Shown here piece by piece: positions 42,932 to 52,596 of a stretch of 64,000 nt of DNA. A program made the translations under genes and the position numbers. Under the pieces are notes generated by a model that was not told the DNA's origin, did no database searches, and was given only the letters and a program-made list of their open reading frames with translations. This DNA comes from Mariniphaga sp. (GTDB lineage Bacteria > Bacteroidota > Bacteroidia > Bacteroidales > Prolixibacteraceae): contig JAGXGA010000055.1 in NCBI GenBank assembly GCA_024636975.1, positions 310,001-374,000 on the forward strand. Reading direction: 5' to 3'. Each line of letters opens with the position of its first letter. Within the stretch, counting starts at the first letter, position 1.

Positions 42932-45556
42932 TTACACCCTTGTGCTTGCAATATCGTAAAACTGCAACAGCACTTCATCTTCCATCAGTAGATTGTTAGG
43001 AGTACGGTCGCCTAACTGTACGATGGTTTTAAAATCCTTGTCCTGGTAACATTGTTTAAAGCCTGCACGCAAAGCTTCCACGCGGGCCTCTTTAACTTTT
43101 CCTCTTGGTTTCGAAGCTTCCTGTTTATAAATTTCAAATTGCCTCAAAAGGCGTTTGTTTCGCATCTTTTCCAAATCTACTTCATTTTCTGGATCGGGAA
43201 GATACCAATGGCCTTTTTCATCCTTCAGGAAGTTTTCTTCCAGTATAGTTTCCATTTCGGGTATGATATCTCCTTTGCGCACGCCGCCCAGAGCTTTCAT
43301 CCAATCGGGGCGGATATCCTGGTAATTGGAAGGATTGTCTTTCAGGTAATTTTTCATCCATAGTACACCATCTTGTTCCGATGAAACCAGAATAGACAAC
43401 TGTACAAACTCTGGCATTTCAGCCTTTTTTCGATCATATTCCTGCACCTGCTCAAGAGTAAAAAACATATCATCTCGCTCAACAAAACGTTCTCGTAAAC
43501 CTTTTTTAAATTTACCAGCATCAATGGGTACAGGTAAACCACGTTGTACGTAGAAGGCAATCAATCTATCAAATAAGATTTTTGAATTTCTTTCAATTAT
43601 TGCTGTTGTTGCATTTCCTTTTATTAAATGAATGGGAAGATGCTTCAAGTGTTCATTAATAAAATCCCATAATGCAAAATTTTGATTAATTTCTTTTTGA
43701 AAATTAAGTGTAAATTCCTCAGTAGGTTTATAACATGAAATAATTAAATCTTGATTAACTGCTGTCGGGGTTGTATACGAACTGATGCTTTTTTGTTTTT
43801 TATCCAAAGCTGAAACATTTGCAATAATGAAGCCTGCATAACTAATGCTGTTTTGTATCGTATTCCAAACAACCGCAGAAGGATTTGAAAACTCAACAGT
43901 CATCCATTTCCCAGGTTTTAATATTCTATAATATTCTGTAAAAGCTTTTATCATTAAGGATTGATATATTAGAATATCCTTACCTTTTTTTGAACTTTCT
44001 ATTGCCTCTGTACTCTCATTGGTATATACCTTAAGCCATGCTTCCCATAAACTATTTAGTTCAGAATACATAATATTTCCACCGAATGGGGGGTCCGTAA
44101 AAATATAATCTATGCTATTATCCTTAATTGTTGTTTGTGTTGCGGAGCCACAGCCATTAATTGAATTATTTTTATCAAATCCTGATACTTCAGAAAAGAA
44201 AGACTTTAACTGCCTAAGCTTCTTTGTATAAATTTTTAATGTATTTCCATCCGATGAGTTTCCTGGCATATAAAATGTACCTGTTTTTGGTCGATGTCCT
44301 CCACCTCCATTATATCGTCTCATTAAGGTTGAATGCCAGGTTGTATTGAAAAACCCAAATCTAAAGTGTTTATTATCTTTAGTCTGATTATATAAATATG
44401 AAGATGCGATTAAATTTCTTTTAGAATAAAATTGGTGGAAGTGAGTTATGCCAAACTTATCATTCCTCCTACCCTCACTCCCAAAGGGTGTTCTATCTGT
44501 AGGGAAGTAAAAAGGTATTTCAAAATTATTAATTTCAACTAAAAATTTTTTGTCCTCCACGTCTGGCTTTTTATTTATGCTTTTTTTATTATAAATGAAA
44601 TTAATAAGTGCAATTTCTCTTTTTCTTGTTCGGATAGTATCTCCTAAAACTTTGTCGTATACCGTATGATAAACCTGATCAATATTTTTATCATTTAAAG
44701 CAATATCACAGTACTCACATTTAGGACTTGGTTTTGGCATTCCACTTTCTAAATCCATGAATACATCCCAGCTCAAAAATTCTTTTTGACAACCTTTGCA
44801 AGAGTAAATATCGCTAATTATCATGTAGTTAATCGTGCACGATTTGCCTTTGTAATTAGTTTTGTAAAGCCATTCTACATTTTGAGTATAATTTTTTATT
44901 AGTGACGCTACATCTTTATCAAAAGATTCACCACAATAATCAGTATTGAAGCACGAAGATAAGAATGAAGCGATTGGAGATAAATCGCTACAAATAGCCC
45001 TTCTAATTCCCCATTCTGGAGTCTTATTAAATATTGCTGCAAATTCACTATTAATGGAATTTTTAATTTGCAAATTTTTAGTTCCACACATTTGAGCTGC
45101 TACTCCAGTCATACCCGTTCCTCCAAATCCATCAAAAATAACATCTCCTGGATTTGTGTAGTGCAGAATATATTTCATTATGACTTTATGAGGTACTTTT
45201 GTATAATAACTGTGTGCATTATATATATGATTATTTTTCCCTTCACTTATATCTGTAGCATATGGCTGTCTAACCTCAAAAATTTTTTTTCGTTTCCCCT
45301 GTTTTTCCAGTTCTTTTTTTTCTTCTTCCCATTCTGCTACAAAATCATTCAACCAAGGATTTGGGCAGGCAGTGTAATAGGGAGGGTCGGAGAGATTAAT
45401 TATGTCTTCGTCTTCACCAATGGGAAAGCCTTCCATTTTTTTGAGTTCAGGCAGTTTTTTACGCAGTTCATTGCGGAAATATTGTCGGCGTTCGTTTTCA
45501 GATTTAAACGTTTTGCCGAGAACAGAATTTGATTGTTTGGTTTCTTGATAAAACAT
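42932..45556 (-). CDS. pglXI: PglXI-type DNA methyltransferase (BREX type 3)
   Basis: An 874-residue SAM-dependent methylase. DPPY occurs early (residues 57-60), followed by VIFDGFGGTGMTGVAAQMCG (SAM-binding FxGxG), so the motif order is permuted. A second DPPFGG occurs near residue 485. A four-Cys zinc knuckle (CKGC...CEYC) lies about residues 255-285. BREX methylases mark the host DNA at one adenine of a non-palindromic site. It follows brxC by five bases, in the type 3 order. The target site cannot be predicted from sequence. Confidence 0.85.
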   Translation of the reverse strand: MFYQETKQSNSVLGKTFKSENERRQYFRNELRKKLPELKKMEGFPIGEDEDIINLSDPPYYTACPNPWLNDFVAEWEEEKKELEKQGKRKKIFEVRQPYATDISEGKNNHIYNAHSYYTKVPHKVIMKYILHYTNPGDVIFDGFGGTGMTGVAAQMCGTKNLQIKNSINSEFAAIFNKTPEWGIRRAICSDLSPIASFLSSCFNTDYCGESFDKDVASLIKNYTQNVEWLYKTNYKGKSCTINYMIISDIYSCKGCQKEFLSWDVFMDLESGMPKPSPKCEYCDIALNDKNIDQVYHTVYDKVLGDTIRTRKREIALINFIYNKKSINKKPDVEDKKFLVEINNFEIPFYFPTDRTPFGSEGRRNDKFGITHFHQFYSKRNLIASSYLYNQTKDNKHFRFGFFNTTWHSTLMRRYNGGGGHRPKTGTFYMPGNSSDGNTLKIYTKKLRQLKSFFSEVSGFDKNNSINGCGSATQTTIKDNSIDYIFTDPPFGGNIMYSELNSLWEAWLKVYTNESTEAIESSKKGKDILIYQSLMIKAFTEYYRILKPGKWMTVEFSNPSAVVWNTIQNSISYAGFIIANVSALDKKQKSISSYTTPTAVNQDLIISCYKPTEEFTLNFQKEINQNFALWDFINEHLKHLPIHLIKGNATTAIIERNSKILFDRLIAFYVQRGLPVPIDAGKFKKGLRERFVERDDMFFTLEQVQEYDRKKAEMPEFVQLSILVSSEQDGVLWMKNYLKDNPSNYQDIRPDWMKALGGVRKGDIIPEMETILEENFLKDEKGHWYLPDPENEVDLEKMRNKRLLRQFEIYKQEASKPRGKVKEARVEALRAGFKQCYQDKDFKTIVQLGDRTPNNLLMEDEVLLQFYDIASTRV

Positions 45557-45561
45557 AGCCT

Positions 45562-48500
45562 TTATTTCAAAATGATTCTGATTTTATTACGTTCTTTTCC
45601 CTTAGTTATCTCATCGATGTATTTTTTAAATGCATCAATGGCGCCGTCGGGTGTTAATGGTTTGCTGAAAGTAAATTTTAAAGCATCGACAGTGAGTTCA
45701 AGCTTTTCCAATCCTCTGTGCAATGCCATAATTGCATTGCGGATAGCAAGTGCATTGCTTTTCTTAATCGTTACTTTTCCCGATTTGAAGTTATGCAATA
45801 ACGTGCTTTGGTTTTCATCCAGAAGGCTCATGTTCTTTTTGGCAATAGGGTCGTCTAAAAATTCGAGAAGGGTCTCTTCCCATAACCTCAGCAGTTCATC
45901 AAATTCTTCTTTCAGTTGAACAACACTTGTAACAGGAGTCCCTTCATAATCAACCGGGTTAAAACCCTGATATGGGGCAGCCAAAATGATTTCTTTGTTT
46001 ACTTTATCGTCAGCTACCTGCAGCTTGTATAACTTATTTTCCCATTGAGTAAACTGTGCTTTCGACAAGAAATCGGCATCTTTTAATATGTCACAAACAG
46101 CTTTGGTTTCAGAATCGAGCAAAGCCATCTTTTTTATATTGTCAGCTTCACTTATTCTGTATTGCAGGTACAGTTTTAAATACCACTCAGCATATTTTTC
46201 CTTTAACTGATTCAGCTTCATTTGGTATGCATCCTTTTTTGCCTGATTGTCAGAGTCTAAAACAACAGACAAAAAATTGATGGCATCAGTAATATCTTGT
46301 TTGAATGTATGTTCGGTAACGTATTGTTTGCACTGCTGCAAATAATTGATATCATCTTTTAAGATATCAATTTCAATAAGTTGTTTTTCCAGCTTTTCAA
46401 TAACCGGTTTGGCTTCCAGTACTCTGTTGATTTCCTCAACGGAATACTTGAAATTTTTCATCTTTGCCTCTGTATTGTAATTAGCAACTTTATCACAGAA
46501 ACCTGAAAAACCAGTTAATTTCGTCCTGTAATGAATAGCATCGTCTTCTGATATAACTGCAAAACCTTTATATGTATATCCACCATTTATTTTACTGTTT
46601 AATGTAACGGCGCGTTTAGCCCAGTCATTTGCTGTACTTACAAGACTGGTATAAGTTGAAGGGTCTTTAAGCTGCTTGCTCAGATCACGGCCAAGTAGAC
46701 CTATGAACATAGCTTTTAATGCAGCCTCATTTAACCCCTTGGGTGGTTTAATATGTGTAAAAGAATAATAGTCTTCGCGGCTTAATGAGCGCAATTCATC
46801 CAGATTGGTAGAATTAATCGATTTTCCTGAAGAAAAGGTGATTTCAAATTCACCTAAAGCAGCAAGAGTTGCCAATACCAGGAATTCAAATTCAGCTTCA
46901 ATTTTAAACTCTTTTGTTAACCAAAGGTTATCGCTTTGTTCAACGTATTCAAGTATGTCCTCACGATTTAAGACTTTGCCTTCTCCTTTTTCTTTTAACG
47001 ACTGCATGAGACTAATGGCATAAGGCGAATGTTGATAGTCCAGCATACCCGGCACCCAAAGTCCCAATCCGGATAGGATAGCTTCTCCGTCTCTGTTTGA
47101 TTGTTCCGGATTGCTTATCTTTGCTAAAGCACTTTTAATCAAGCGATCGGTGTTGTCTTTAGATATGAAAAAATTCAGTTGTGTAAATTTCGGATAATTG
47201 GGACGTTCATTTTCGAACCAATTTTCAAGCACGCTTGATGCCACTTCAGAAAATATCTGTTCTTTAGTTGACCCTCCGGGAGGCAGTGCATATCCTTTTA
47301 AAGGAAGTTCCCTGCCCATGTAGTCAACAGTAGTTATTTGTACGAATTGCTCATCAAATAAAGCTCTTGCCTTTTTATTGAGTTCATCAATTTTTGTTTT
47401 ATAAATGCCTTTCTGAGATGAATCAGCTCTTTTCTCGAGGGCAAAGGCAGAGCCAAAAAGAGTTACAGCCTCTTTAAAATCATCGGATAATTTATCGAAA
47501 ATAAAATAGACTTCATCTTCTTCATGATTTCTTCGTTTTTTTTCTTCGTCGAATATGGGCATGAAGTACATGTAAAAATGCTGTCGGGGATGGGTTGTCG
47601 ATTTTTCATTGGGATTACCAAAAAAAATGTATCCTTCCCGATAAGTTTTGTGAGATTTCCAGTCCAACGTGTGTGTCCAAATATTGAACCCTGTCCGATA
47701 GGTATCATGCTCCAGGGGAAGGTTAATGCTTAGAAATTTATAGAAGTATTCATCCTTCTGTGATTCGGCCATTGTTTTCGCATAATCTTTTATCTTTTGG
47801 TCAAAATTAATGCCTCCTTCAATTCTTAAATGATATTCTCCGTTGTCAGGATTTTTATCGAAATACTGCCCGGCTGTGGCAGTAATTACCTGTTGTGCGG
47901 TAGAGTCTATAACATCTATCAAAAACTCACGATCATCAGCCAACTTATCGGTTAATGTCAGGTCATCAACAAGATGTTCAGAATTCGTTCCATTTTGTTT
48001 GTTCAGTTCATGCTGCAACACCTTAATTGCACAGGCATTGGAAATTCGTTGTGCAATTTCTTTTTTTACCTGGCGTACACCGGTAAAATAGGAGTCAATC
48101 TTATCGTTAATGGTATCTGTAATTTCTTTCACTTTCCGAACATCAGGAATAGCCATAAGATCCTGGTTCTTTTGAATGTCCTGCCAATACCTGTCGTAAG
48201 TGAGCAAGCCCGGGTTATTTTCAGGTACATGTTCATCAAGCATTTGCTCAAACTGATTGGATAATGTTTTTAATATCTCGCGCTGGCTCTTTCCTATACG
48301 GATGCGTTCAAAATTTTCAAAATAGGATGGATGGACAGGAAAAAGTTCAACGTAATCCTGTGTCCTGGCATGTAAATCGGTAAAGAATTTTAAAAACGGG
48401 TCAAGATGATCCCGAATCTTTTGTTTTTGATGTTCATTTTTTCGAAGAAGCCTGTTTTTAACTATATAGGCCACATCTTCTTTTGTAATCATGATGTCCT

Positions 48501-49221
48501 TATATCTGTCATTCACTTTCTGCAACATTTCCGCAGCGAATTGAAACTCCGGTGAATAATAGATCATTTCCTGGACACCAAACATGAACTTGAATTTCGA
48601 AGAGTCACAGGCTTGTCCAAGTGCCTGCAATACCTGCAGGTCATAATTTAATTTGTCAGGTGTGCTTCTGCTTTTCAGATAAGCCAGCATTTCATCAATT
48701 ACGATCAACAAACCCTTATCTGGGTATTTTTGCTCAAATTCAGCCATCATCAGCTGAAACTTCTCGAAGTAACTTTTGGGACCATGTCCTTCAAATGAAA
48801 AATCTATTTTAATTTCAGCAAGATAATTTTCAACTTTATATGTTATAACCTCCCAAAGACTTTCAGTATTTCCCAGCTCAAAACGAAGCACCTTAAATTT
48901 TCCGGCAATCTTCCGTAACTCCTCCTTTGGCTTCTCTGTGTTAACCAATTCAACAAGCTCAGCATTTTCAGCAATTAGTGAAACCAATGACATCAGATGA
49001 GATTTTCCTGTACCATAATTCCCCACTACATGAAGACCAAACGCTTCTCCGCTATAATTAAAATCAAGATTCCTCACCATGAGCGGAATGAGATGGTTCT
49101 TGAATGTTTCAGAAAATACGAACGTTTTTACAAGTGATTTCTGGTAAACAGAATCAATGGTGCGGCTAAACTTTACGACTTCAGTGATTGGTTCAAAGCT
49201 TAATAATTCATTGTACTTCAT
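45562..49221 (-). CDS. brxC: BrxC-like ATPase, DUF6079 (BREX type 3)
   Basis: A 1219-residue AAA-type ATPase: Walker A VVGNYGTGKSHLMSL (about residues 67-80) and Walker B GLLIVIDEMLAYLKSR (about residues 168-183). The rest is a long helical body with coiled coils towards the C-terminus. BrxC/PglY proteins of this length are the large ATPase of every BREX system. It overlaps brxF by four bases and precedes pglXI by five, in the type 3 order. Confidence 0.9.
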   Translation of the reverse strand: MKYNELLSFEPITEVVKFSRTIDSVYQKSLVKTFVFSETFKNHLIPLMVRNLDFNYSGEAFGLHVVGNYGTGKSHLMSLVSLIAENAELVELVNTEKPKEELRKIAGKFKVLRFELGNTESLWEVITYKVENYLAEIKIDFSFEGHGPKSYFEKFQLMMAEFEQKYPDKGLLIVIDEMLAYLKSRSTPDKLNYDLQVLQALGQACDSSKFKFMFGVQEMIYYSPEFQFAAEMLQKVNDRYKDIMITKEDVAYIVKNRLLRKNEHQKQKIRDHLDPFLKFFTDLHARTQDYVELFPVHPSYFENFERIRIGKSQREILKTLSNQFEQMLDEHVPENNPGLLTYDRYWQDIQKNQDLMAIPDVRKVKEITDTINDKIDSYFTGVRQVKKEIAQRISNACAIKVLQHELNKQNGTNSEHLVDDLTLTDKLADDREFLIDVIDSTAQQVITATAGQYFDKNPDNGEYHLRIEGGINFDQKIKDYAKTMAESQKDEYFYKFLSINLPLEHDTYRTGFNIWTHTLDWKSHKTYREGYIFFGNPNEKSTTHPRQHFYMYFMPIFDEEKKRRNHEEDEVYFIFDKLSDDFKEAVTLFGSAFALEKRADSSQKGIYKTKIDELNKKARALFDEQFVQITTVDYMGRELPLKGYALPPGGSTKEQIFSEVASSVLENWFENERPNYPKFTQLNFFISKDNTDRLIKSALAKISNPEQSNRDGEAILSGLGLWVPGMLDYQHSPYAISLMQSLKEKGEGKVLNREDILEYVEQSDNLWLTKEFKIEAEFEFLVLATLAALGEFEITFSSGKSINSTNLDELRSLSREDYYSFTHIKPPKGLNEAALKAMFIGLLGRDLSKQLKDPSTYTSLVSTANDWAKRAVTLNSKINGGYTYKGFAVISEDDAIHYRTKLTGFSGFCDKVANYNTEAKMKNFKYSVEEINRVLEAKPVIEKLEKQLIEIDILKDDINYLQQCKQYVTEHTFKQDITDAINFLSVVLDSDNQAKKDAYQMKLNQLKEKYAEWYLKLYLQYRISEADNIKKMALLDSETKAVCDILKDADFLSKAQFTQWENKLYKLQVADDKVNKEIILAAPYQGFNPVDYEGTPVTSVVQLKEEFDELLRLWEETLLEFLDDPIAKKNMSLLDENQSTLLHNFKSGKVTIKKSNALAIRNAIMALHRGLEKLELTVDALKFTFSKPLTPDGAIDAFKKYIDEITKGKERNKIRIILK

Positions 49222-49646
49222 AGGGTAATGTAACTCAGGTTATCTAATTTTATTTCTATTCCTTCTTTGGTTAACAAATATAATTTATTCTGTTCAACTT
49301 CTCCTTTCCATTCAATAAACAACAGATTGTCAGTGGAAAATTTCTTAAGAGTATATTCAAAATCTATCTTCAACTCCGGTTCAAACAGGATTCCCAGATT
49401 AGTTAAGGATAGTACTTTGCCAAATTCAGGATCCACATAAACTGCAGATTTAAGCAAGTTTTCCATTAACTGTTTAGCTTTAAATGAAATATTTCTGTCA
49501 CCGATTAGTCCTTCCAGACGGACAGCTAATTCTTTTCCGACATTAAGGGATTTCAATTCAGGTATAGGTTCTCTGTGAATAATAATTTTATTCAGAGAAG
49601 GGGAATTCATGTAAGACTTCAGTTTGTCGTGTGCAGAGTAAATCAT
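49218..49646 (-). CDS. brxF: BrxF-like protein without a P-loop (BREX type 3)
   Basis: A 142-residue protein, first gene of the BREX operon. The middle and end resemble BrxF: SLNVGKELAVRLEGL, then LTNLGILFEPELKIDFEYTLKKFS and FIEWKGEVEQNKLYL, which match the conserved LN...L, D/N-I-LF-PELK and W-G positions of the family. The usual N-terminal GxxGxGKS P-loop is missing; the matching region reads KIIIHREPIPELK. Length, position before brxC and the four-base overlap support the assignment. Loss of ATP binding is an unusual feature if confirmed. Confidence 0.65.
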   Translation of the reverse strand: MIYSAHDKLKSYMNSPSLNKIIIHREPIPELKSLNVGKELAVRLEGLIGDRNISFKAKQLMENLLKSAVYVDPEFGKVLSLTNLGILFEPELKIDFEYTLKKFSTDNLLFIEWKGEVEQNKLYLLTKEGIEIKLDNLSYITL

Positions 49647-49760
49647 CAGACTAATCAGGTTTAAATTTTATCTTCAAGTTATCATCAATGATAATTTATT
49701 TACAAGAAACTATCATTTACCGTAACGAAGCTTTCAAAAATAATGATTGTCGGTTGATTA
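49647..49760 (-). promoter_or_regulatory. Probable BREX operon promoter with palindrome
   Basis: TTATCAT-CA-ATGATAA at 49679-49694 is a near-perfect palindrome about 35 bp upstream of the brxF ATG, followed by a related ACTATCATTTACC. It is a candidate operator. A clear -7 box was not found. Confidence 0.4.
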
Positions 49761-50294
49761 ACCATGAAAAAAATCAGCAGGGGAATAACTTTTATGAAAA
49801 CGGCTGAACAATGAGTGCAAAAAATGAAGCTTGCGTAATGGTTTGCGGGCATTGTTCAAGCTTGCGAGCCGTCTGCGAGTAGGGCCTCCGGTGTCAGACA
49901 AAGAAGCCCGAAGAATAAGGGCGGTGGATGGCTACTGTTTACAGCAAGGGGCTGGCGTGAGTTTTTGTATATGCAAAAAGCCATTGATATTTTGCTCAGA
50001 TGTGCATACAAAAACCATGATAGCCCCGCAGCCGGAGGCCCTCGCAGGCGAGCCAAACACGGGCAGCGGCTGGATTTTAAGCTCTTGCACAAAGGTACGA
50101 CTGCAAGTGCTTAAAATACAGAGGTAGCTGCCGTGACGAGGATTGAGGAGCAGCAAAATACATGACAAGCTGCGATAGCACCCGTAGGGTTTTGAATGCA
50201 TTTTATACCATTAAAATCAATACGAATAAAATGCTTTCAAAAGCTTGGCGGGTATTTTGCCGACGATTGACGAGGAACACCTTTTCACCTGCTA
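49761..50294. other. Non-coding region with a large foldback element
   Basis: No credible gene. Short ORFs here are by-products of the inverted repeat at 49862-50054. The region separates the BREX operon from the cyclase/ParB/Dam operon, both of which are on the minus strand. Confidence 0.6.
49862..50054. repeat. Large imperfect inverted repeat (foldback)
   Basis: The outer arms are 49862-49890 (GCGAGCCGTCTGCGAG, GGGCCTCCGG) and 50031-50054 (CCGGAGGCCCTCGCAGGCGA). The inner arms are 49946-49974 (GGGGCTGGCGTGAGTTTTTG plus TATATGC) and 50000-50028 (GTGCATACAAAAACCATGAT plus AGCCCC). It is GC-richer than its surroundings. It may be a MITE-like relic or a structured RNA. Confidence 0.75.
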
Positions 50295-51251
50295 TTACTT
50301 ATACACTTTGGGCACAGTATTCTTTCTTTTCTCAATCCAATTGGCCTTTAATCCAAGTGAATCTATCTTTTTAATTTCAATCTTATTTGTCGGGTTATGT
50401 ATTTCAGGAACAATTAAATTATGTGAATAAATCATTATTTCTGTCCCTTTAGTAGCATTCGCTGCGTGATAATTTAGCTCATATGTTCTCTGTAGGAATG
50501 GTTGATAAAGATTTCTGATATTCAAGTCATTATCATAAGACACCAACCAAAATCTTTTTTTTAATTTTGCAATAAGTTGCGAAATCTGTTGATGGTCTGC
50601 GTGCTCGTAAAAGTTGATGTAAAGGTCTTTTCCTTTGTTGTAATAAGGTGGGTCAAAATAAAAAAGAGTCTTGTCGGGCAGTTCCTTATCCAATCTGATA
50701 GTCAAATCAACCGCATCTAAGTTGTATAAGGAAATTCTATTCTTGTAACGGCTTATTTTCTTTATTCGATGAATTAAATCTTCTTTATTAAATCTTGCGT
50801 CAATTTTCCAATCACCGTTTTGATTTTTACCACCAATTACACCTGCTTTTAAGATTCCTGACCTATTGGTTCTGTTTAAGAAAAAAGTTGAAAATCCAAT
50901 TTCAAGGTTGTTGTAGTTATTAGGGGCTTGCTGTATTTCCTTCTGCTTTTCCCAATTCTTTATTGTAATGTCAGTTTCAATTATTTTTTCGCAAAGTTGG
51001 TCTGTTTGGTTCAATACGCTGTCCCAAAATGCGTAAATTCGAAAGTCATAATCATTTATGTGGATTTTATGAACGTATTCGTTGAATAGCAATGAAAGAG
51101 CAACGGACGCACCACCCGCGTATGGTTCAACATAGTGGCCATCTGTCAATAGGTTATATTCAATAAGTAATTGAACATAATATGAAAGCTTCCCTTTTCC
51201 ACCTGGGTAACGAAGGGGCGAATAATAATTTGTGGTTAAATTAATTCCCAT
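50295..51251 (-). CDS. Dam-type DNA adenine methyltransferase
   Basis: A 318-residue D12-class adenine methylase: SPLRYPGGKGKLSYYV (motif X), YVEPYAGGASVALSLL (motif I), INDYDFRIYAFWDSVL, and LFYFDPPYYNKGKDLYINFY (motif IV DPPY). All core motifs are intact, so it should be active; the recognition site is not readable, though GATC-type specificity is common in the class. It overlaps the ParB-like gene by 16 bases and is third in the operon. No cognate restriction enzyme lies beside it. Confidence 0.9.
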   Translation of the reverse strand: MGINLTTNYYSPLRYPGGKGKLSYYVQLLIEYNLLTDGHYVEPYAGGASVALSLLFNEYVHKIHINDYDFRIYAFWDSVLNQTDQLCEKIIETDITIKNWEKQKEIQQAPNNYNNLEIGFSTFFLNRTNRSGILKAGVIGGKNQNGDWKIDARFNKEDLIHRIKKISRYKNRISLYNLDAVDLTIRLDKELPDKTLFYFDPPYYNKGKDLYINFYEHADHQQISQLIAKLKKRFWLVSYDNDLNIRNLYQPFLQRTYELNYHAANATKGTEIMIYSHNLIVPEIHNPTNKIEIKKIDSLGLKANWIEKRKNTVPKVYK

Positions 51252-52591
51252 AGTTTTACAAAAAATATTTCTAAGTTATCCCAATTTTTTTTCAACTGTT
51301 CAGCGTCTGGATTGAAGTCTTTGTTATGTACAAAGGCATTGAATGTGTCAATTGAAAAAATACTGTCTTTCATTGTTGAAGCAGTATATGCACCTTTTAA
51401 TTTGTTTTTATCAAGCACTCCTTTACTTTCTAAGTCTGATGCTACCGATTTTAGTTTATGACTTAATTTACTTTTCTCGATAACTCCTGAAATTGGATTT
51501 TTTTCAATGTAACTATCCATCGATAATTCAATAAACACACGAAAAGCAATCGCACCTGAGTTTTCAAAATCCCTTAAATCAAGGTCTTTGAGTTCGTGGT
51601 AAATCTTATTAACTCTGGGCTGACTAATAGGAATTATTGTGCTTTTAGGAATTATTGTATGCCGTTTAGAAATCAAAGGATTACTTTTTTTGCCTTTTGG
51701 CTTGTCTTTTTTGGGGTCAGCTTTTTTTGGTCTAGTTGTGCTAATCAATTCCCAATTTCCCGATAGTTCCTGAGTTTTGTCAGGTAGGTCTGTTTTTTTA
51801 AAAGTTTCCAGATAGTTGAGACGGTCGTCTTTGTAATAAATGTCTTTTACTGTAAAATTCTTTCTCAATAAATCATTTGCGGCTTTACTTAAAGGTTTTG
51901 CTACTTCTGATGGTTCATATCTAGTAATTACCTTTCCATCTTTGACATCAATTCCTGCAACTCTTCTAAAGTCAGGGTCAGTAACCAAACGTTGAAGTGA
52001 AGAAGATTTTACTTTGCTTAAATTCTTTTTAAGTTCAGAATCAACGGAATCTTCTTTTTGTAAAAAATCAATTACTTGTAGTGCATAACTTGAAGTTCCT
52101 TTAACTCGCTCATCATAACGAGCTTTTTGTTGTGCATCCCATACAACCGTTCCAACTCCATCGTTTTGGCCTGTATGCTTTAATTCAATCCAATGCTCTG
52201 CTTCCTTTTCTTCATCAAAAAGTATGCAAGGCATCTTTTCGATAGGTGATTTTGAGTATTGTTCAGATAGCTTTTTGAACTTATTTAAAAGAGACTTATT
52301 CGTTTCAGGAATTAAGTCGGGATTTTCAAGCAACTTTAGTGCAGTAACTCTACGATTTCCTTCTAAAACATTATATTGATTTGGTTGTTTTTCGTGTTTT
52401 GTTACAAAAATTGGGTCGCCTGGGTTTAACCCTTCATTGGTAATGTCTTCAGCTAACTTGGCCAATTTTTCTCCTTGGTCTTCAATCATTGTTTTGATAG
52501 CTTCCCTTTGATTGCCGACCATCTCAAATCTAGGATTTTCGATATTTATGTGTAAATCGGCTATGTCCAATAATGTTCGTTTGTGACTCAT
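51236..52591 (-). CDS. ParB/sulfiredoxin-fold protein
   Basis: A 451-residue protein. Residues about 1-110 match a ParB-N domain: ADLHINIENPRFE, IEDQGEKLAKLAEDITNEGL and NVLEGNRRVTALKLLENP (the box II/III region with E-G-N-R-R). The middle is helical, and residues about 295-330 are Lys-rich (KPKGKKSN). ParB-fold proteins outside chromosome segregation include CTPases and DNA-modification partners. It lies between a cyclase-like gene (5 bp upstream) and a methylase gene that it overlaps. A sensing or DNA-bound scaffold role is possible but unproven. Confidence 0.8.
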   Translation of the reverse strand: MSHKRTLLDIADLHINIENPRFEMVGNQREAIKTMIEDQGEKLAKLAEDITNEGLNPGDPIFVTKHEKQPNQYNVLEGNRRVTALKLLENPDLIPETNKSLLNKFKKLSEQYSKSPIEKMPCILFDEEKEAEHWIELKHTGQNDGVGTVVWDAQQKARYDERVKGTSSYALQVIDFLQKEDSVDSELKKNLSKVKSSSLQRLVTDPDFRRVAGIDVKDGKVITRYEPSEVAKPLSKAANDLLRKNFTVKDIYYKDDRLNYLETFKKTDLPDKTQELSGNWELISTTRPKKADPKKDKPKGKKSNPLISKRHTIIPKSTIIPISQPRVNKIYHELKDLDLRDFENSGAIAFRVFIELSMDSYIEKNPISGVIEKSKLSHKLKSVASDLESKGVLDKNKLKGAYTASTMKDSIFSIDTFNAFVHNKDFNPDAEQLKKNWDNLEIFFVKLWELI

Positions 52592-52596
52592 TTTGT

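Noticed and set aside
45068-45919. Plus-strand ORFs opposite pglXI and brxC
   Set aside because: They are antisense shadows of well-supported minus-strand genes, with low-complexity Phe/Ser-rich translations.
31065-49646. Reading the BREX locus as DISARM because of the SNF2 helicase and methylase
   Set aside because: PglZ, BrxC/DUF6079 and BrxF-like genes in type 3 BREX order are present, and no DrmA/DrmB-like gene was seen.
49831-50201. ORFs on both strands over the foldback region
   Set aside because: They arise from the GC-rich inverted repeat and have no protein-like features.
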